IMG/VR virus record: IMGVR_UViG_3300022562_000559
Span: 1 to 21,760 of that record
DNA from: a virus
Strand: one strand, 5' to 3'
DNA: 21,760 nucleotides
Part shown: one piece after another, positions 5,472-11,980 of the stretch
Position numbering within the stretch: position 1 is the first letter of the stretch
How the letters are laid out: each line of letters begins with the position of its first letter
Program-made: the position numbers and the translations under genes
Notes under the pieces: generated by a model
The model's database searches: none
Seen by the model: the letters and a program-made list of their open reading frames with translations, nothing else
What the model was told of the DNA's origin: nothing

Positions 5472-7324
5472 AGATGATCGTTCTCGACTTCGAGACGTAT
5501 TACAGCAGTGACTATTCCCTGCGGAAAATGACCCCTGTCGAATACATCCTTGACCCGCGGTTCGAGACGATCGGCTGCGCGGTCAAGGAGGGGGATGGCA
5601 AGAGCTTCTGGCTTACACACGAGGAGCTCATCGTTTACCTGGCCGGGTTACCGGACAAGGTTTGCATTATCTCCCACAACGCCCTGTTCGACATGTGCGT
5701 ATTGGCATGGCGTTACAACTACGTTCCCCACCTGATGATCGACACTATGGGTATGGCCCGAGCCGTCCTGCAGTGCAAACTTCGCCGCCTGTCTCTCGAG
5801 TACATTGCCGAACATCTTGGTATCGGACTCAAGGGTAAGACGGTTCACAAGGTGGCCGGCATGGGGCTTGCTGCCATCAAGGCGGCGGGCTTCTATGACG
5901 AGTACGCCGAATACTCCTGCAACGACGCTGACCTGTGCTGGGATATCTACCGCCGCATCCGCGACATGGGCTTCCCGGTCAGCGAAGTCGCCGTCATGGA
6001 CACCGTGCTGCGCTGCGCCGTCAAGCCCAAGTTCGAATTGGACCGCACGTTGCTGGCTCAGCATCTGAATGACACCATCGAAGCAAAGCGCCAGTTGATG
6101 GAAGGAACGCTCGCCCACGCGACCAGGGATGATCTGATGTCCAACGATCGCTTTGCGGCGCTTCTCAAACTTCTCGGCGTCGACCCTCCGATGAAGACCA
6201 GCCTGGCTACCGGGCTGCCGACATATGCGTTCGCCAAGACCGACCCCGAGTTCATCGCGCTTGAAGAGCACGACGACCCGCGGGTGCAAGCTCTCGTGGC
6301 GGCGCGGCTGGGTATCAAGAGCACGATCGAGGAGACGCGCACTCAGCGCCTCATCAACATCGCCAACCTTACCTGGCCGGGTAACACCGCGGCAATGCTG
6401 CCTGTTGCCCTGCGCTTTTCTGGAGCGCACACCCACCGGCTCAGCGGCGACTGGCAGCTGAACCTCCAGAACCTCCCCTCCCGAGTGAACAACACCCTGC
6501 GGCGTGCCATCGTGGCGCCCAAGGGGAAAGTCGTGGTCGCCGTTGACGCCAGCCAGATCGAGGCCCGTATCGCGGCATGGTACTGCGGACAGGACGACAT
6601 GGTGCACGCGTTCGCGAACAAGGAAGATATCTACTCTTCCTTCGCGTCGACCGTGTTCGGATACCCCGTCAACAAGAAGGAGCATCCGTCGGAACGCTTC
6701 ATCGGTAAGACGGGCATCCTTGGCCTGCAGTACGGCCTTGGATGGATGAAGTTCCAGAAGACCGTGGCGCTGCAGTCGAAGGCCCAGGTGGGCACCGAGA
6801 TCATGCTGACGGACGAGGAAGCGGCGCGCGTCGTGGCGCTCTATCGCTCTACCTACAACCGGGTGCCGGCCAAGTGGCGGTTCCTCGATCAGATGATCGC
6901 CCGAATGTCGGCGGGCACGGATCTTGAAGACGGACCGCTCCAGTTCATGAAAGAGAAGATCCTCCTGCCCAGCGGGCTCTACCTGTACTACCACGACCTC
7001 AGGAATGAGCCGGACACGGGCAACTGGCGGTTTACCTACGGAGGTAACCCGAAGTTCCTCTACGGTGGCAAGCTGCTCGAGAACATCATCCAGGCTCTGG
7101 CGAGGATATGCGTCATGGACGCGGCCGTGCGGGTCCGCAGGAAGTACGGGTTCGAACTCGCCCTGCAGGTGCACGACGAACTCGTCTACGTGGTCGACGA
7201 AGCCGACGCCCCCGGTGTCGTCGAGGCTGTCATCGCGGAAATGCGGACGCCGCCGACCTGGGGGCTGGATATCCCGCTCGATGCGGAGGGGGGCATCGGA
7301 TACAGCTATGGCGACGCAAAATAG
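5468..7324 (+). CDS. Family A DNA polymerase with 3'-5' exonuclease
   Basis: Replicative DNA polymerase of 618 residues, comparable to phage T7-type polymerases. I chose GTG 5468, 7 bp after GGAGG and overlapping the upstream TGA, over TTG 5462 or ATG 5474. Exonuclease motifs: Exo I D7-x-E9 (VLDFETYY), Exo II H70-N71...F74-D75 (HNALFD), Exo III Y149...D153 (YSCND). Polymerase motifs: motif A at D360 (VDASQIEAR), motif B RFIGKTGILGLQYG with Lys414, and motif C H569-D570-E571 (VHDELVY). No 5'-3' exonuclease domain is present. At the position equal to E. coli Phe762 the residue is Leu418. The gene heads the replication block and carries in-frame palindrome copies at 6368 and 7031. Confidence 0.95.
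   Translation: MKMIVLDFETYYSSDYSLRKMTPVEYILDPRFETIGCAVKEGDGKSFWLTHEELIVYLAGLPDKVCIISHNALFDMCVLAWRYNYVPHLMIDTMGMARAVLQCKLRRLSLEYIAEHLGIGLKGKTVHKVAGMGLAAIKAAGFYDEYAEYSCNDADLCWDIYRRIRDMGFPVSEVAVMDTVLRCAVKPKFELDRTLLAQHLNDTIEAKRQLMEGTLAHATRDDLMSNDRFAALLKLLGVDPPMKTSLATGLPTYAFAKTDPEFIALEEHDDPRVQALVAARLGIKSTIEETRTQRLINIANLTWPGNTAAMLPVALRFSGAHTHRLSGDWQLNLQNLPSRVNNTLRRAIVAPKGKVVVAVDASQIEARIAAWYCGQDDMVHAFANKEDIYSSFASTVFGYPVNKKEHPSERFIGKTGILGLQYGLGWMKFQKTVALQSKAQVGTEIMLTDEEAARVVALYRSTYNRVPAKWRFLDQMIARMSAGTDLEDGPLQFMKEKILLPSGLYLYYHDLRNEPDTGNWRFTYGGNPKFLYGGKLLENIIQALARICVMDAAVRVRRKYGFELALQVHDELVYVVDEADAPGVVEAVIAEMRTPPTWGLDIPLDAEGGIGYSYGDAK
5634..5651. repeat. Degenerate palindrome in polymerase gene
   Basis: TTTACC-TGGCCG-GGTTAC, 10 of 12, with a spacer identical to the copy at 6368 but in a different reading phase. 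Probably a weak or chance copy. Confidence 0.5.
6368..6385. repeat. 18-bp dispersed palindrome inside polymerase gene
   Basis: CTTACC-TGGCCG-GGTAAC, 11 of 12, encoding LTWPGN in frame. The spacer is itself nearly self-complementary. Confidence 0.8.
7031..7048. repeat. 18-bp dispersed palindrome inside polymerase gene
   Basis: TTTACC-TACGGA-GGTAAC, 11 of 12, encoding FTYGGN in frame. It contains GGAGGTAAC as the junction copies do, although no gene starts here. Confidence 0.8.
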
Positions 7325-7327
7325 CCA

Positions 7328-7356
7328 TTGACAAGTATCGTAAAAGTATATATAAA
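7328..7356 (+). promoter_or_regulatory. Near-consensus sigma70 promoter for winged-helix gene
   Basis: A perfect -35 TTGACA (7328-7333), a 17-bp spacer and TATAAA (7351-7356, 5 of 6 of the -10 consensus). The region is far more AT-rich than the rest of the window. It lies in the 57-bp gap before the regulator gene at 7382. The direct repeats at 7333-7376 cover most of it. Confidence 0.85.
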
Positions 7357-7376
7357 GTGTAAGATAAGTATCGGGT
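7333..7376 (+). promoter_or_regulatory. Four 11-bp direct repeats, probable operator
   Basis: The tetranucleotide AAGT begins at 7333, 7344, 7355 and 7366, exactly 11 bp apart. The first and fourth units share AAGTATCG, the second reads AAGTATAT and the third AAGTGTAA. The array runs from the end of the -35 box across the -10 and ends 6 bp before the start codon. Eleven-bp head-to-tail units are the known geometry of PhoB/OmpR-type winged-helix sites. The gene downstream encodes such a fold, so autoregulation is likely (inference). Four units would suit two dimers. Confidence 0.75.
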
Positions 7377-7381
7377 GAGAC

Positions 7382-7642
7382 ATGAGCGAGATCGTAGCAC
7401 TTCAGAAGAAATTCGATCTGCCGACTTCCTTGGCGAAGCTGTTGCTCTTGCTTGCCAAGAACGAAAACGTCACCAATGGCGACATCGAGTCTACCGGCAA
7501 GATCACCAAGGAGGCGAAGGGCGCCGTGTGGCGGCTGCGCAGGTCCGTCGCAGTACACGGAATCACCGTTCGGTCCCGTCGTGATGTAGGATACTGGCTC
7601 GAGGACGAGGATCGGGCCAAGGTCATGGATGCAATCAAGTGA
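7382..7642 (+). CDS. Winged-helix (OmpR/PhoB C-terminal type) regulator, 86 aa
   Basis: A stand-alone DNA-binding domain without a receiver domain. The layout matches Trans_Reg_C: helix 1 LPTSLAKLLLLLAKNENV (about residues 13-30), helix 2 NGDIESTG, recognition helix KEAKGAVWRLRRSVAVHG (about 43-60), and wing ITVRSRRDVGYWL (61-73), comparable to the family's hxxLRxKL...xTVRGxGYxL. ATG 7382 follows GGGTGAG. It has its own promoter with an 11-bp repeat array and is followed at once by a palindrome copy and a strong terminator, so it forms an isolated regulatory unit. It probably controls its own promoter. Wider targets are unknown. Confidence 0.85.
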   Translation: MSEIVALQKKFDLPTSLAKLLLLLAKNENVTNGDIESTGKITKEAKGAVWRLRRSVAVHGITVRSRRDVGYWLEDEDRAKVMDAIK

Positions 7643-7660
7643 GTTACCCGCCGCGGTAAG
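7643..7660. repeat. 18-bp dispersed palindrome, intergenic
   Basis: GTTACC-CGCCGC-GGTAAG, 11 of 12. It begins one base after the regulator's TGA and is the only strong copy that is neither in a gene nor a ribosome binding site, which argues for conservation as a DNA or RNA element. Confidence 0.85.
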
Positions 7661-7698
7661 GGCCGGTTGCCTCTGGCCGGAAACGCCGCATCCCCCTG

Positions 7699-7754
7699 AA
7701 CTTCCCCCTGACCGGATTGGACTGCAAAGCCTTGATGGTCGGGGGGAGTTTTTT
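7699..7754 (+). terminator. Intrinsic terminator
   Basis: The arm AACTTCCCCCTGACC (7699-7713) pairs with GGTC (7737-7740) plus GGGGGGAGTT (7741-7750), giving about 14 bp with two G-U pairs and one unpaired base or shift, and a loop of about 23 nt. Six T residues (7749-7754) follow. It isolates the winged-helix gene from the block at 7770. The stretch 7661-7698 holds no gene; it includes a GGCC...GGCC self-complementary segment. Confidence 0.8.
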
Positions 7755-7769
7755 CAAAAAGGAAACGTC

Positions 7770-8258
7770 ATGGCCATATTCAATTCGCCGCCCTACGCAG
7801 GAACCCTGACTGGTAACAACACGTCAGCCGCACAATTGTCGGGCTATGCCAACGTCTTCAACAACCAGTCCATCTCGAATGCCGACTATATTGCTGCCGA
7901 GATGCGGTCTATGCGTCAAAAACTGGACATGATCGACAATGAGAAGCGGTCCAGGATGCTCATGGATATGTTGGAGAAAGAGGATCAGGTGCTTGGCGGA
8001 GCCGCGATCCGTCTCAACCTCCTGTCCATGCGGATGCGCTGGGGTCAGTATAATAGCGAGCACCCGATTCCGCCGGCCGCAATGAACCTCAGGGACTCGT
8101 TAGGGATAAGCCCGAAGATCCAGAATCTCTACACCCTGGCCACGACTGAAACAGTGTTCGTCATTATGATCGTCAACGATAAGGCGGTGATACTCGAAGA
8201 CTCCGTGGCCTTGTATCCCTCCGACTCTCTCGTGGCTCAAATCAGGTTGCTTACATGA
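7770..8258 (+). CDS. Hypothetical phage protein, 162 aa
   Basis: ATG 7770 follows AAAGGAAA just after the terminator; an earlier in-frame ATG at 7629 lies in the regulator gene and is rejected. The N-terminus is Gly/Asn/Thr-rich (FNSPPYAGTLTGNN), then comes a long Met- and Lys-rich helix (residues 40-70, AAEMRSMRQKLDMIDNEK) suited to a coiled coil, and a C-terminal beta region (ETVFVIMIVNDKAVILEDS). No recognised domain. It overlaps the next gene by ATGA and so starts the nuclease-helicase run. No promoter consensus was found between the terminator and this gene, so expression may depend on read-through. Function unknown. Confidence 0.7.
   Translation: MAIFNSPPYAGTLTGNNTSAAQLSGYANVFNNQSISNADYIAAEMRSMRQKLDMIDNEKRSRMLMDMLEKEDQVLGGAAIRLNLLSMRMRWGQYNSEHPIPPAAMNLRDSLGISPKIQNLYTLATTETVFVIMIVNDKAVILEDSVALYPSDSLVAQIRLLT
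7800..7817. repeat. Candidate palindrome near start of 7770 gene
   Basis: GGAACC-CTGACT-GGTAAC, 10 of 12, in the usual reading phase (GTLTGN). Only 139 bp after the copy at 7643, closer than any other pair of strong copies. Confidence 0.55.
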
Positions 8259-8956
8259 CGGTTCCAACGGTTACCACGCGGGGTAAACCCAAGCCGTTCT
8301 CGTGGAGCTACAGCAAGCTCAAGAATTTCGAGTCGTGCCCGAAGCGTTACTACAACGTCGACGTCACGAAAAAATACAAGGAAGATGAAAGCGAGCAGCT
8401 GGCCTACGGGAACACGCTGCACAAGGTCACGGCCGAGGCCATTACCGGCAAGGCGCCGCTGCCCAAACACTTCTCATGGATGCAGACCTGGGTCGATCGA
8501 GTGCAGGACTTCCCCGCCGGCGTCGAACCCAACCTCCTTGTCGAGCAGCAGCTTGCCATCAGGAGCGACTTCAGTGCGACGACGTGGTTCGGCCACGACG
8601 CCTGGTACCGTGGCATTGCTGACGTCATCAAGACCATCGGTCCTGTCGCTGCTGTGCTGGACTGGAAGACCGGCAAGATCAAGGAAGACGGCGTGCAGTT
8701 GGCCCTCATGGCGGCCTGCGTGTTCGCCCACCATCCTCAGATCCAGAAGATCCGCACCGAGTTCGTCTGGCTGAAGGAAGACGCCATCACGCGGGCCGAC
8801 TTCAGCCGGGCAGACCTGCCGAAGGTGTGGAACGGGGTACTTCCCCGGGTAGCTCTTCTCGAGAACGCCACCAAGTCGATGGACTTCCCTCCGAAGCCTG
8901 GCAGCCTGTGCAGGAAGTGGTGTCCTGTCGACTCTTGCCCTCACCACGGTGTGTGA
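8255..8956 (+). CDS. PD-(D/E)XK nuclease, Cas4/AddB-like with Fe-S cysteines
   Basis: ATGA overlap gives the start. The 233-residue product has the RecB-type nuclease layout: SYSKLKNFESCPKRYY (about 18-33), the H56 segment GNTLHKV, D123 in GIADVI, and D136-x-K138 in LDWKTGK, followed by a QLALMA helix. Cysteines C28, C219, C223 and C228 (CRKWCPVDSC) are placed as in the 4Fe-4S cluster of Cas4 and AddB proteins. The family processes DNA ends as an exonuclease or recombination nuclease. Its neighbours are a second nuclease and a SNF2 helicase, so replication-recombination is the likely role. A palindrome lies in frame at 8270. Confidence 0.9.
   Translation: MTVPTVTTRGKPKPFSWSYSKLKNFESCPKRYYNVDVTKKYKEDESEQLAYGNTLHKVTAEAITGKAPLPKHFSWMQTWVDRVQDFPAGVEPNLLVEQQLAIRSDFSATTWFGHDAWYRGIADVIKTIGPVAAVLDWKTGKIKEDGVQLALMAACVFAHHPQIQKIRTEFVWLKEDAITRADFSRADLPKVWNGVLPRVALLENATKSMDFPPKPGSLCRKWCPVDSCPHHGV
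8270..8287. repeat. 18-bp dispersed palindrome inside nuclease gene
   Basis: GTTACC-ACGCGG-GGTAAA, 11 of 12, encoding VTTRGK at residues 6-11. Confidence 0.8.
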
Positions 8957-9030
8957 ATAACTTCGGTATAGTGTTCCGTATCCTCAAAGACACAAGATAT
9001 TGTTAAGCGTGTAGACATGGGAAAAAACCA

Positions 9031-9348
9031 ATGGCAATGACCCCGGAAGGTAAGGTAAAAAAGGCTGTTTCGGGGTTGCTTTCCTCTGTAAACGGTGTAT
9101 ACTATACGATGCCAGTGCCCGGAGGGTATGGCGATACGACCTTGGACTACTTGGGATGTTTCCGAGGGAAGTTCTTCGCAATCGAGACGAAGGCACCCGG
9201 AAAGAAACCGACACTGCGCCAACAGCAGATCATCAGCATGATGGAGCGCGCTGGGGCCGTGGTGTTCGTGATTGATGGTGACACAACCGAGCTGCAGCAG
9301 TGGCTCAAGCAGGAGTCAAAAGACGAAGATGACGGTGTTCGTGTCTGA
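9031..9348 (+). CDS. VRR-NUC domain nuclease, 105 aa
   Basis: A single-domain PD-(D/E)XK nuclease of the virus-type replication-repair family. Visible motifs: E6 in TPEGKVKK, D39 in GDTTLDYLG, E52-x-K54 in AIETKAPG and the Gln/Leu-rich LRQQQ segment (62-66) that follows as in the family. ATG 9031 has only a weak ribosome binding site and ATG 9037 is an alternative. The 74-bp gap upstream (8957-9030) is AT-rich, but I find no convincing promoter in it. The stop overlaps the SNF2 gene by about 20 bp. VRR-NUC genes next to SNF2 helicases are a known phage pairing, with suggested roles on branched replication intermediates. Confidence 0.9.
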   Translation: MAMTPEGKVKKAVSGLLSSVNGVYYTMPVPGGYGDTTLDYLGCFRGKFFAIETKAPGKKPTLRQQQIISMMERAGAVVFVIDGDTTELQQWLKQESKDEDDGVRV

Positions 9349-10879
9349 AAAGCACAAGCTGATTGGCGTCCCAGCCATCGGCGAGGTAATGAACGTTTTC
9401 CCCGACGCGAAGAAAGTTACCTACCAAGGTGACCAGTTCGCCCTTCTGCCGCACGGGATCGACGAGACGAAGTTCCTGCGCAACATCGGGTTCCAGGCCC
9501 CGGCGCCAGTCCTCAGCCAGTACAGCTGGGCCGGCGGTGTACCGTTCGACGTCCAGAAGCGCACCGTGGCCATGATGACCATGAACAAGCGCGCCTACGT
9601 GCTGAACGGCATGGGGACCGGCAAGACGAAATCGGCGCTGTGGGCGTGGGACTTCCTGCGCAGCATCGGCCAGGCCAACAAGATGCTGGTCGTCGCCCCA
9701 CTGTCGACGCTCAACTTCACATGGGCCAAGGAAGTCTTCACCACTCTACCCGGTGTAACGGTCGAAGTTTTGCATGGTACGAAGGCCAAGCGACTTACCC
9801 GGCTGGGTAACATGAACGCTCAGATCTATGTCGTGAACCATGACGGCCTGGGTGTCATCGCCGAGGAACTGGCGAACCGCACAGACATTGACACGGTTGT
9901 GCTGGACGAACTTGCAGTCTATCGTAACTCCCGGGCGACCCGGTCGAAGATTGTCCGCAAGTTGGTTTCTGACCGCAAGTGGGTGTGGGGATTGACGGGG
10001 TCGCCCACTCCGAATGAGCCCACCGACGCGTGGGGTCAGTGCCAGATCCTCACCCCCAACACCGTCCCGAAATACTTCAACCGCTACCGCGACGATCTCA
10101 TGGTCAAAGTGTCGCAATTTCGCTGGGTGGCGAAGAAGGACGCGATCGACCGCGTGTTCCAGGCCATGCAGCCGTCGGTCCGCTACACGCTGGACGACGT
10201 TGTCGAACTGCCCGATCTGGTTGAGCGCATCGTCGAGATCGAAATGGGCACGAAGCAGACCAAGGTCTATGAGCAGATGGAACGCCACGCGCGGGCCTTG
10301 GTGGACAGCCGGGAGATCGACGCCATGAACGCCGGCGCCGTTCTGAACAAGCTCCTGCAGATCAGCACCGGCTACGTCTACACCAGGGACAAGGGCATCG
10401 TGTCGCTCGACAACGAAGCGCGCATGACGGCTCTCGTGGACGCAGTGAACTCCACTGACCGCAAGGTCATCGTGTTCTCGCCGTTCGTCCACGCCCTGAA
10501 CGGCATCTTCGAGCGGCTTACCCACGAAGGTTACGAGGCCAGGGTGATCTCCGGCGACACGTCGAAGCGCGAGCGCGACGAGACATTCACCCTGTTCCAG
10601 AACACCGAGTCGGTGAAGGTCCTTGTGGCCCACCCGCAGACTATGGCACACGGGCTGACGTTGACCGCGGCCGACACCATCATCTGGTTCGCGCCGCTGC
10701 CCAACCTAGAAGTTTTTGAGCAGGCCAACGCGCGCATCCGCCGCATCGGCCAGAAGCACAAGCAGCAAATTCTCATGTTTTGCGCCACTCGTGCGGAGCG
10801 CAGGATGTATCACAAACTCCGCACCAAGCAGAACGTGCAGAATATGCTTCTGGATCTGTTCGCAGAAGCATCCGAATAA
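9329..10879 (+). CDS. SNF2-family helicase/ATPase
   Basis: A 516-residue superfamily 2 ATPase. Motif I NGMGTGKT (K99), motif Ia VVAPLSTL, motif II DELA (D193-E194), motif III GLTGSPTPN (221-229), then a second RecA domain with VIVFSPFVHALNG, VISGDTSKRERDE, VAHPQTMAHGLTLT (motif V) and QANARIRRIGQ (motif VI). The DELA box differs from the usual DEAH. Start ATG 9329 is chosen; an upstream in-frame ATG at 9272 lies in the nuclease gene. AGGAG (9311-9315) is rather distant, so a later start is possible. It likely remodels or translocates on DNA with the adjacent nucleases. Palindromes are read in frame at 9416, 9794 and 10517. Confidence 0.93.
   Translation: MTVFVSEKHKLIGVPAIGEVMNVFPDAKKVTYQGDQFALLPHGIDETKFLRNIGFQAPAPVLSQYSWAGGVPFDVQKRTVAMMTMNKRAYVLNGMGTGKTKSALWAWDFLRSIGQANKMLVVAPLSTLNFTWAKEVFTTLPGVTVEVLHGTKAKRLTRLGNMNAQIYVVNHDGLGVIAEELANRTDIDTVVLDELAVYRNSRATRSKIVRKLVSDRKWVWGLTGSPTPNEPTDAWGQCQILTPNTVPKYFNRYRDDLMVKVSQFRWVAKKDAIDRVFQAMQPSVRYTLDDVVELPDLVERIVEIEMGTKQTKVYEQMERHARALVDSREIDAMNAGAVLNKLLQISTGYVYTRDKGIVSLDNEARMTALVDAVNSTDRKVIVFSPFVHALNGIFERLTHEGYEARVISGDTSKRERDETFTLFQNTESVKVLVAHPQTMAHGLTLTAADTIIWFAPLPNLEVFEQANARIRRIGQKHKQQILMFCATRAERRMYHKLRTKQNVQNMLLDLFAEASE
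9416..9433. repeat. 18-bp dispersed palindrome inside SNF2 gene
   Basis: GTTACC-TACCAA-GGTGAC, 11 of 12, encoding VTYQGD in frame. Confidence 0.75.
9794..9811. repeat. 18-bp dispersed palindrome inside SNF2 gene
   Basis: CTTACC-CGGCTG-GGTAAC, 11 of 12, encoding LTRLGN at residues 156-161. Confidence 0.8.
10517..10534. repeat. 18-bp dispersed palindrome inside SNF2 gene
   Basis: CTTACC-CACGAA-GGTTAC, 10 of 12, encoding LTHEGY in frame, just before motif V. Confidence 0.65.
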
Positions 10880-10893
10880 CACAGGAGACTGAC

Positions 10894-11166
10894 ATGGAAT
10901 ACACGATCGAAAAGAACGTTGAAGTGCCCGCCGTCAACCGGCATAGGTCGTCGCGTACAGCTGCTATCTACAATGCCGCCATGGCGTGCAGCCCGACGGA
11001 CAGCTTTCTCGTCCCGTTCGGTGAAGATGGAAACACGCCACAGACTGTCGCCCGTCTGCGCGTGGCGGTGATGAGGCAGCTGTCCGAGGTTCGCAAGGTG
11101 AACCCTGACTGGAAATTCCTCACCCGGCATGTCGACAATGGGCTTCGCGTTTGGCGTAAAGCCTAA
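10894..11166 (+). CDS. Small phage protein, 90 aa
   Basis: ATG 10894 follows AGGAG (10883-10887). The product resembles a widespread small phage family with a DSFLVPF segment near residue 40, a helical RLRVAVMRQLSEVRK segment and a C-terminal KFLTRHVDNGLRVWR (about 74-88). Such proteins often lie beside regulators or replication genes and carry an F-x-T-R-x-x-x-x-G-x-R-V-W-R ending, but their function is not established. It sits in the SNF2-to-primase operon and its TAA just precedes the palindrome at 11166. Confidence 0.75.
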   Translation: MEYTIEKNVEVPAVNRHRSSRTAAIYNAAMACSPTDSFLVPFGEDGNTPQTVARLRVAVMRQLSEVRKVNPDWKFLTRHVDNGLRVWRKA

Positions 11167-11183
11167 TAACCCCTGGAGGTAAC
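11166..11183. repeat. 18-bp dispersed palindrome, junction copy
   Basis: ATAACC-CCTGGA-GGTAAC, 10 of 12. It gives GGAGG for the gene at 11187. A second in-frame TAA at 11167-11169 in the left arm lies right after the true stop, as if a tandem stop had been formed by the element. Confidence 0.8.
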
Positions 11184-11186
11184 ACC

Positions 11187-11588
11187 ATGACAGACATACC
11201 AGTCCCGGAGACTTTCGAAGGTATCGTTGAGCAATTCGTGAAGCTCCGGGACCGCATCAAAGAGGCGGATGCGGCCCACAAGGAGAAGACCGCCCCGGCG
11301 AAGAAACACCTTGAACTGCTGGGGAACCTGATGCTCAAGCGGCTGAACGATATCGGCGGTGAAAGCGTGAAGTCGAAGTCGGGCACGGTCTACAGGACCG
11401 ACCGCAAGACCGCGTCGATCGCCGATGGGGACATCTTCCGCAAGTACGTCATCGAGAACGCGAACTTCGACATCGTTGACTGGCGTGCCAACGCGCCGGC
11501 CGTCGAGGATTTCATCAAGGAGCATGGGTCGCCCCCGCCCGGGGTCAACTATAACGTCCAGCATACGGTGGGGGTACGTCGCGCATGA
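11187..11588 (+). CDS. Conserved phage protein of replication block, 133 aa
   Basis: ATG 11187 follows TGGAGGTAACACC. The N-terminal half is a long charged helix (residues 10-56, FVKLRDRIKEADAAHKE and KKHLELLGNLMLKRLND), probably a coiled coil. It is followed by GGESVKSKSGTVYRTDRKTAS, a beta-like region, and an ending with PPPGVNYNVQHTVGVRR. I recall similar proteins beside polymerase and primase genes of podophages, without a known role. Helical N-terminus plus SxxGTVYRT core suggests an oligomeric DNA-metabolism accessory, which is inference. It overlaps the RyR-domain gene by ATGA. Confidence 0.75.
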   Translation: MTDIPVPETFEGIVEQFVKLRDRIKEADAAHKEKTAPAKKHLELLGNLMLKRLNDIGGESVKSKSGTVYRTDRKTASIADGDIFRKYVIENANFDIVDWRANAPAVEDFIKEHGSPPPGVNYNVQHTVGVRRA

Positions 11589-11965
11589 CCAGGACGTATC
11601 ACGACTTCGAGCTCGCCGTCATCGAGAACATCGCTGAGGTGGCCCATGAAGTAAACCGGGCGTACTGTGAGGCCACGGGCGACTTCAGCCAGCCCGATTG
11701 GGACAACGCACCGGCCTGGCAGAAGGAAAGCGCGATCAACGGCGTCAAATTCCACGCCGAAAACCGCCACGTCACGCCCGAAGAAAGCCACAATAGCTGG
11801 CTAGAAGAGAAGCGCGCCGCTGGCTGGAAATGGGGTCCAGTGAAGAACCCCGATGCCAAGCAACACCCCTGCATGGCGCCCTACGACACCTTGCCGCTCG
11901 AACAGCGCGTCAAGGACCACCTGTTCACCGGCGTCGTCCGCACGATGCTCAAATCCGCCCTTTAA
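11585..11965 (+). CDS. RyR-domain phage protein, 126 aa
   Basis: ATGA overlap gives the start. The product has the RyR-domain pattern known from phage proteins: IAEVAHEVNRAYCEATGD (16-33), QPDWDNAPAWQKESAINGV (36-54), ESHNSWLEEKRAAGWKWG (67-84) and HPCMAPYDTLPLEQRVKD (94-111), then a hydrophobic helix LFTGVVRTML. The domain was first described in ryanodine receptors and is common in phage small ORFs, where its ligand is not established to my knowledge. Its TAA is in the left arm of the palindrome at 11962, which supplies the next ribosome binding site. Confidence 0.9.
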   Translation: MTRTYHDFELAVIENIAEVAHEVNRAYCEATGDFSQPDWDNAPAWQKESAINGVKFHAENRHVTPEESHNSWLEEKRAAGWKWGPVKNPDAKQHPCMAPYDTLPLEQRVKDHLFTGVVRTMLKSAL

Positions 11966-11979
11966 CCTCCAGAGGTAAC
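11962..11979. repeat. 18-bp dispersed palindrome, junction copy
   Basis: TTAACC-TCCAGA-GGTAAC, 10 of 12. It contains the TAA of the RyR gene and AGAGGTAAC directly before ATG 11981. Confidence 0.8.
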
Positions 11980-11980
11980 C

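Noticed and set aside
5648-7558. Long minus-strand open frame of 636 codons opposite the polymerase gene
   Set aside because: It is the antisense of a gene with all polymerase and exonuclease motifs, and such shadows are expected in GC-rich coding DNA.
7661-7698. Possible tRNA or small structured RNA upstream of the 7699 terminator
   Set aside because: No T-loop consensus or cloverleaf can be formed by eye. Only short GGCC-type pairing is visible.
8836-8853. Degenerate palindrome GGTACT-N6-GGTAGC; similar 9-of-12 matches at 3122 and 5647
   Set aside because: Only 9 of 12 arm matches, a level where several chance hits are expected in this length.
8957-9030. Promoter in the AT-rich gap before the VRR-NUC gene
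   Set aside because: TATAGT (8967) and TATTGT (8998) exist, but neither has an acceptable -35 at 16-18 bp.
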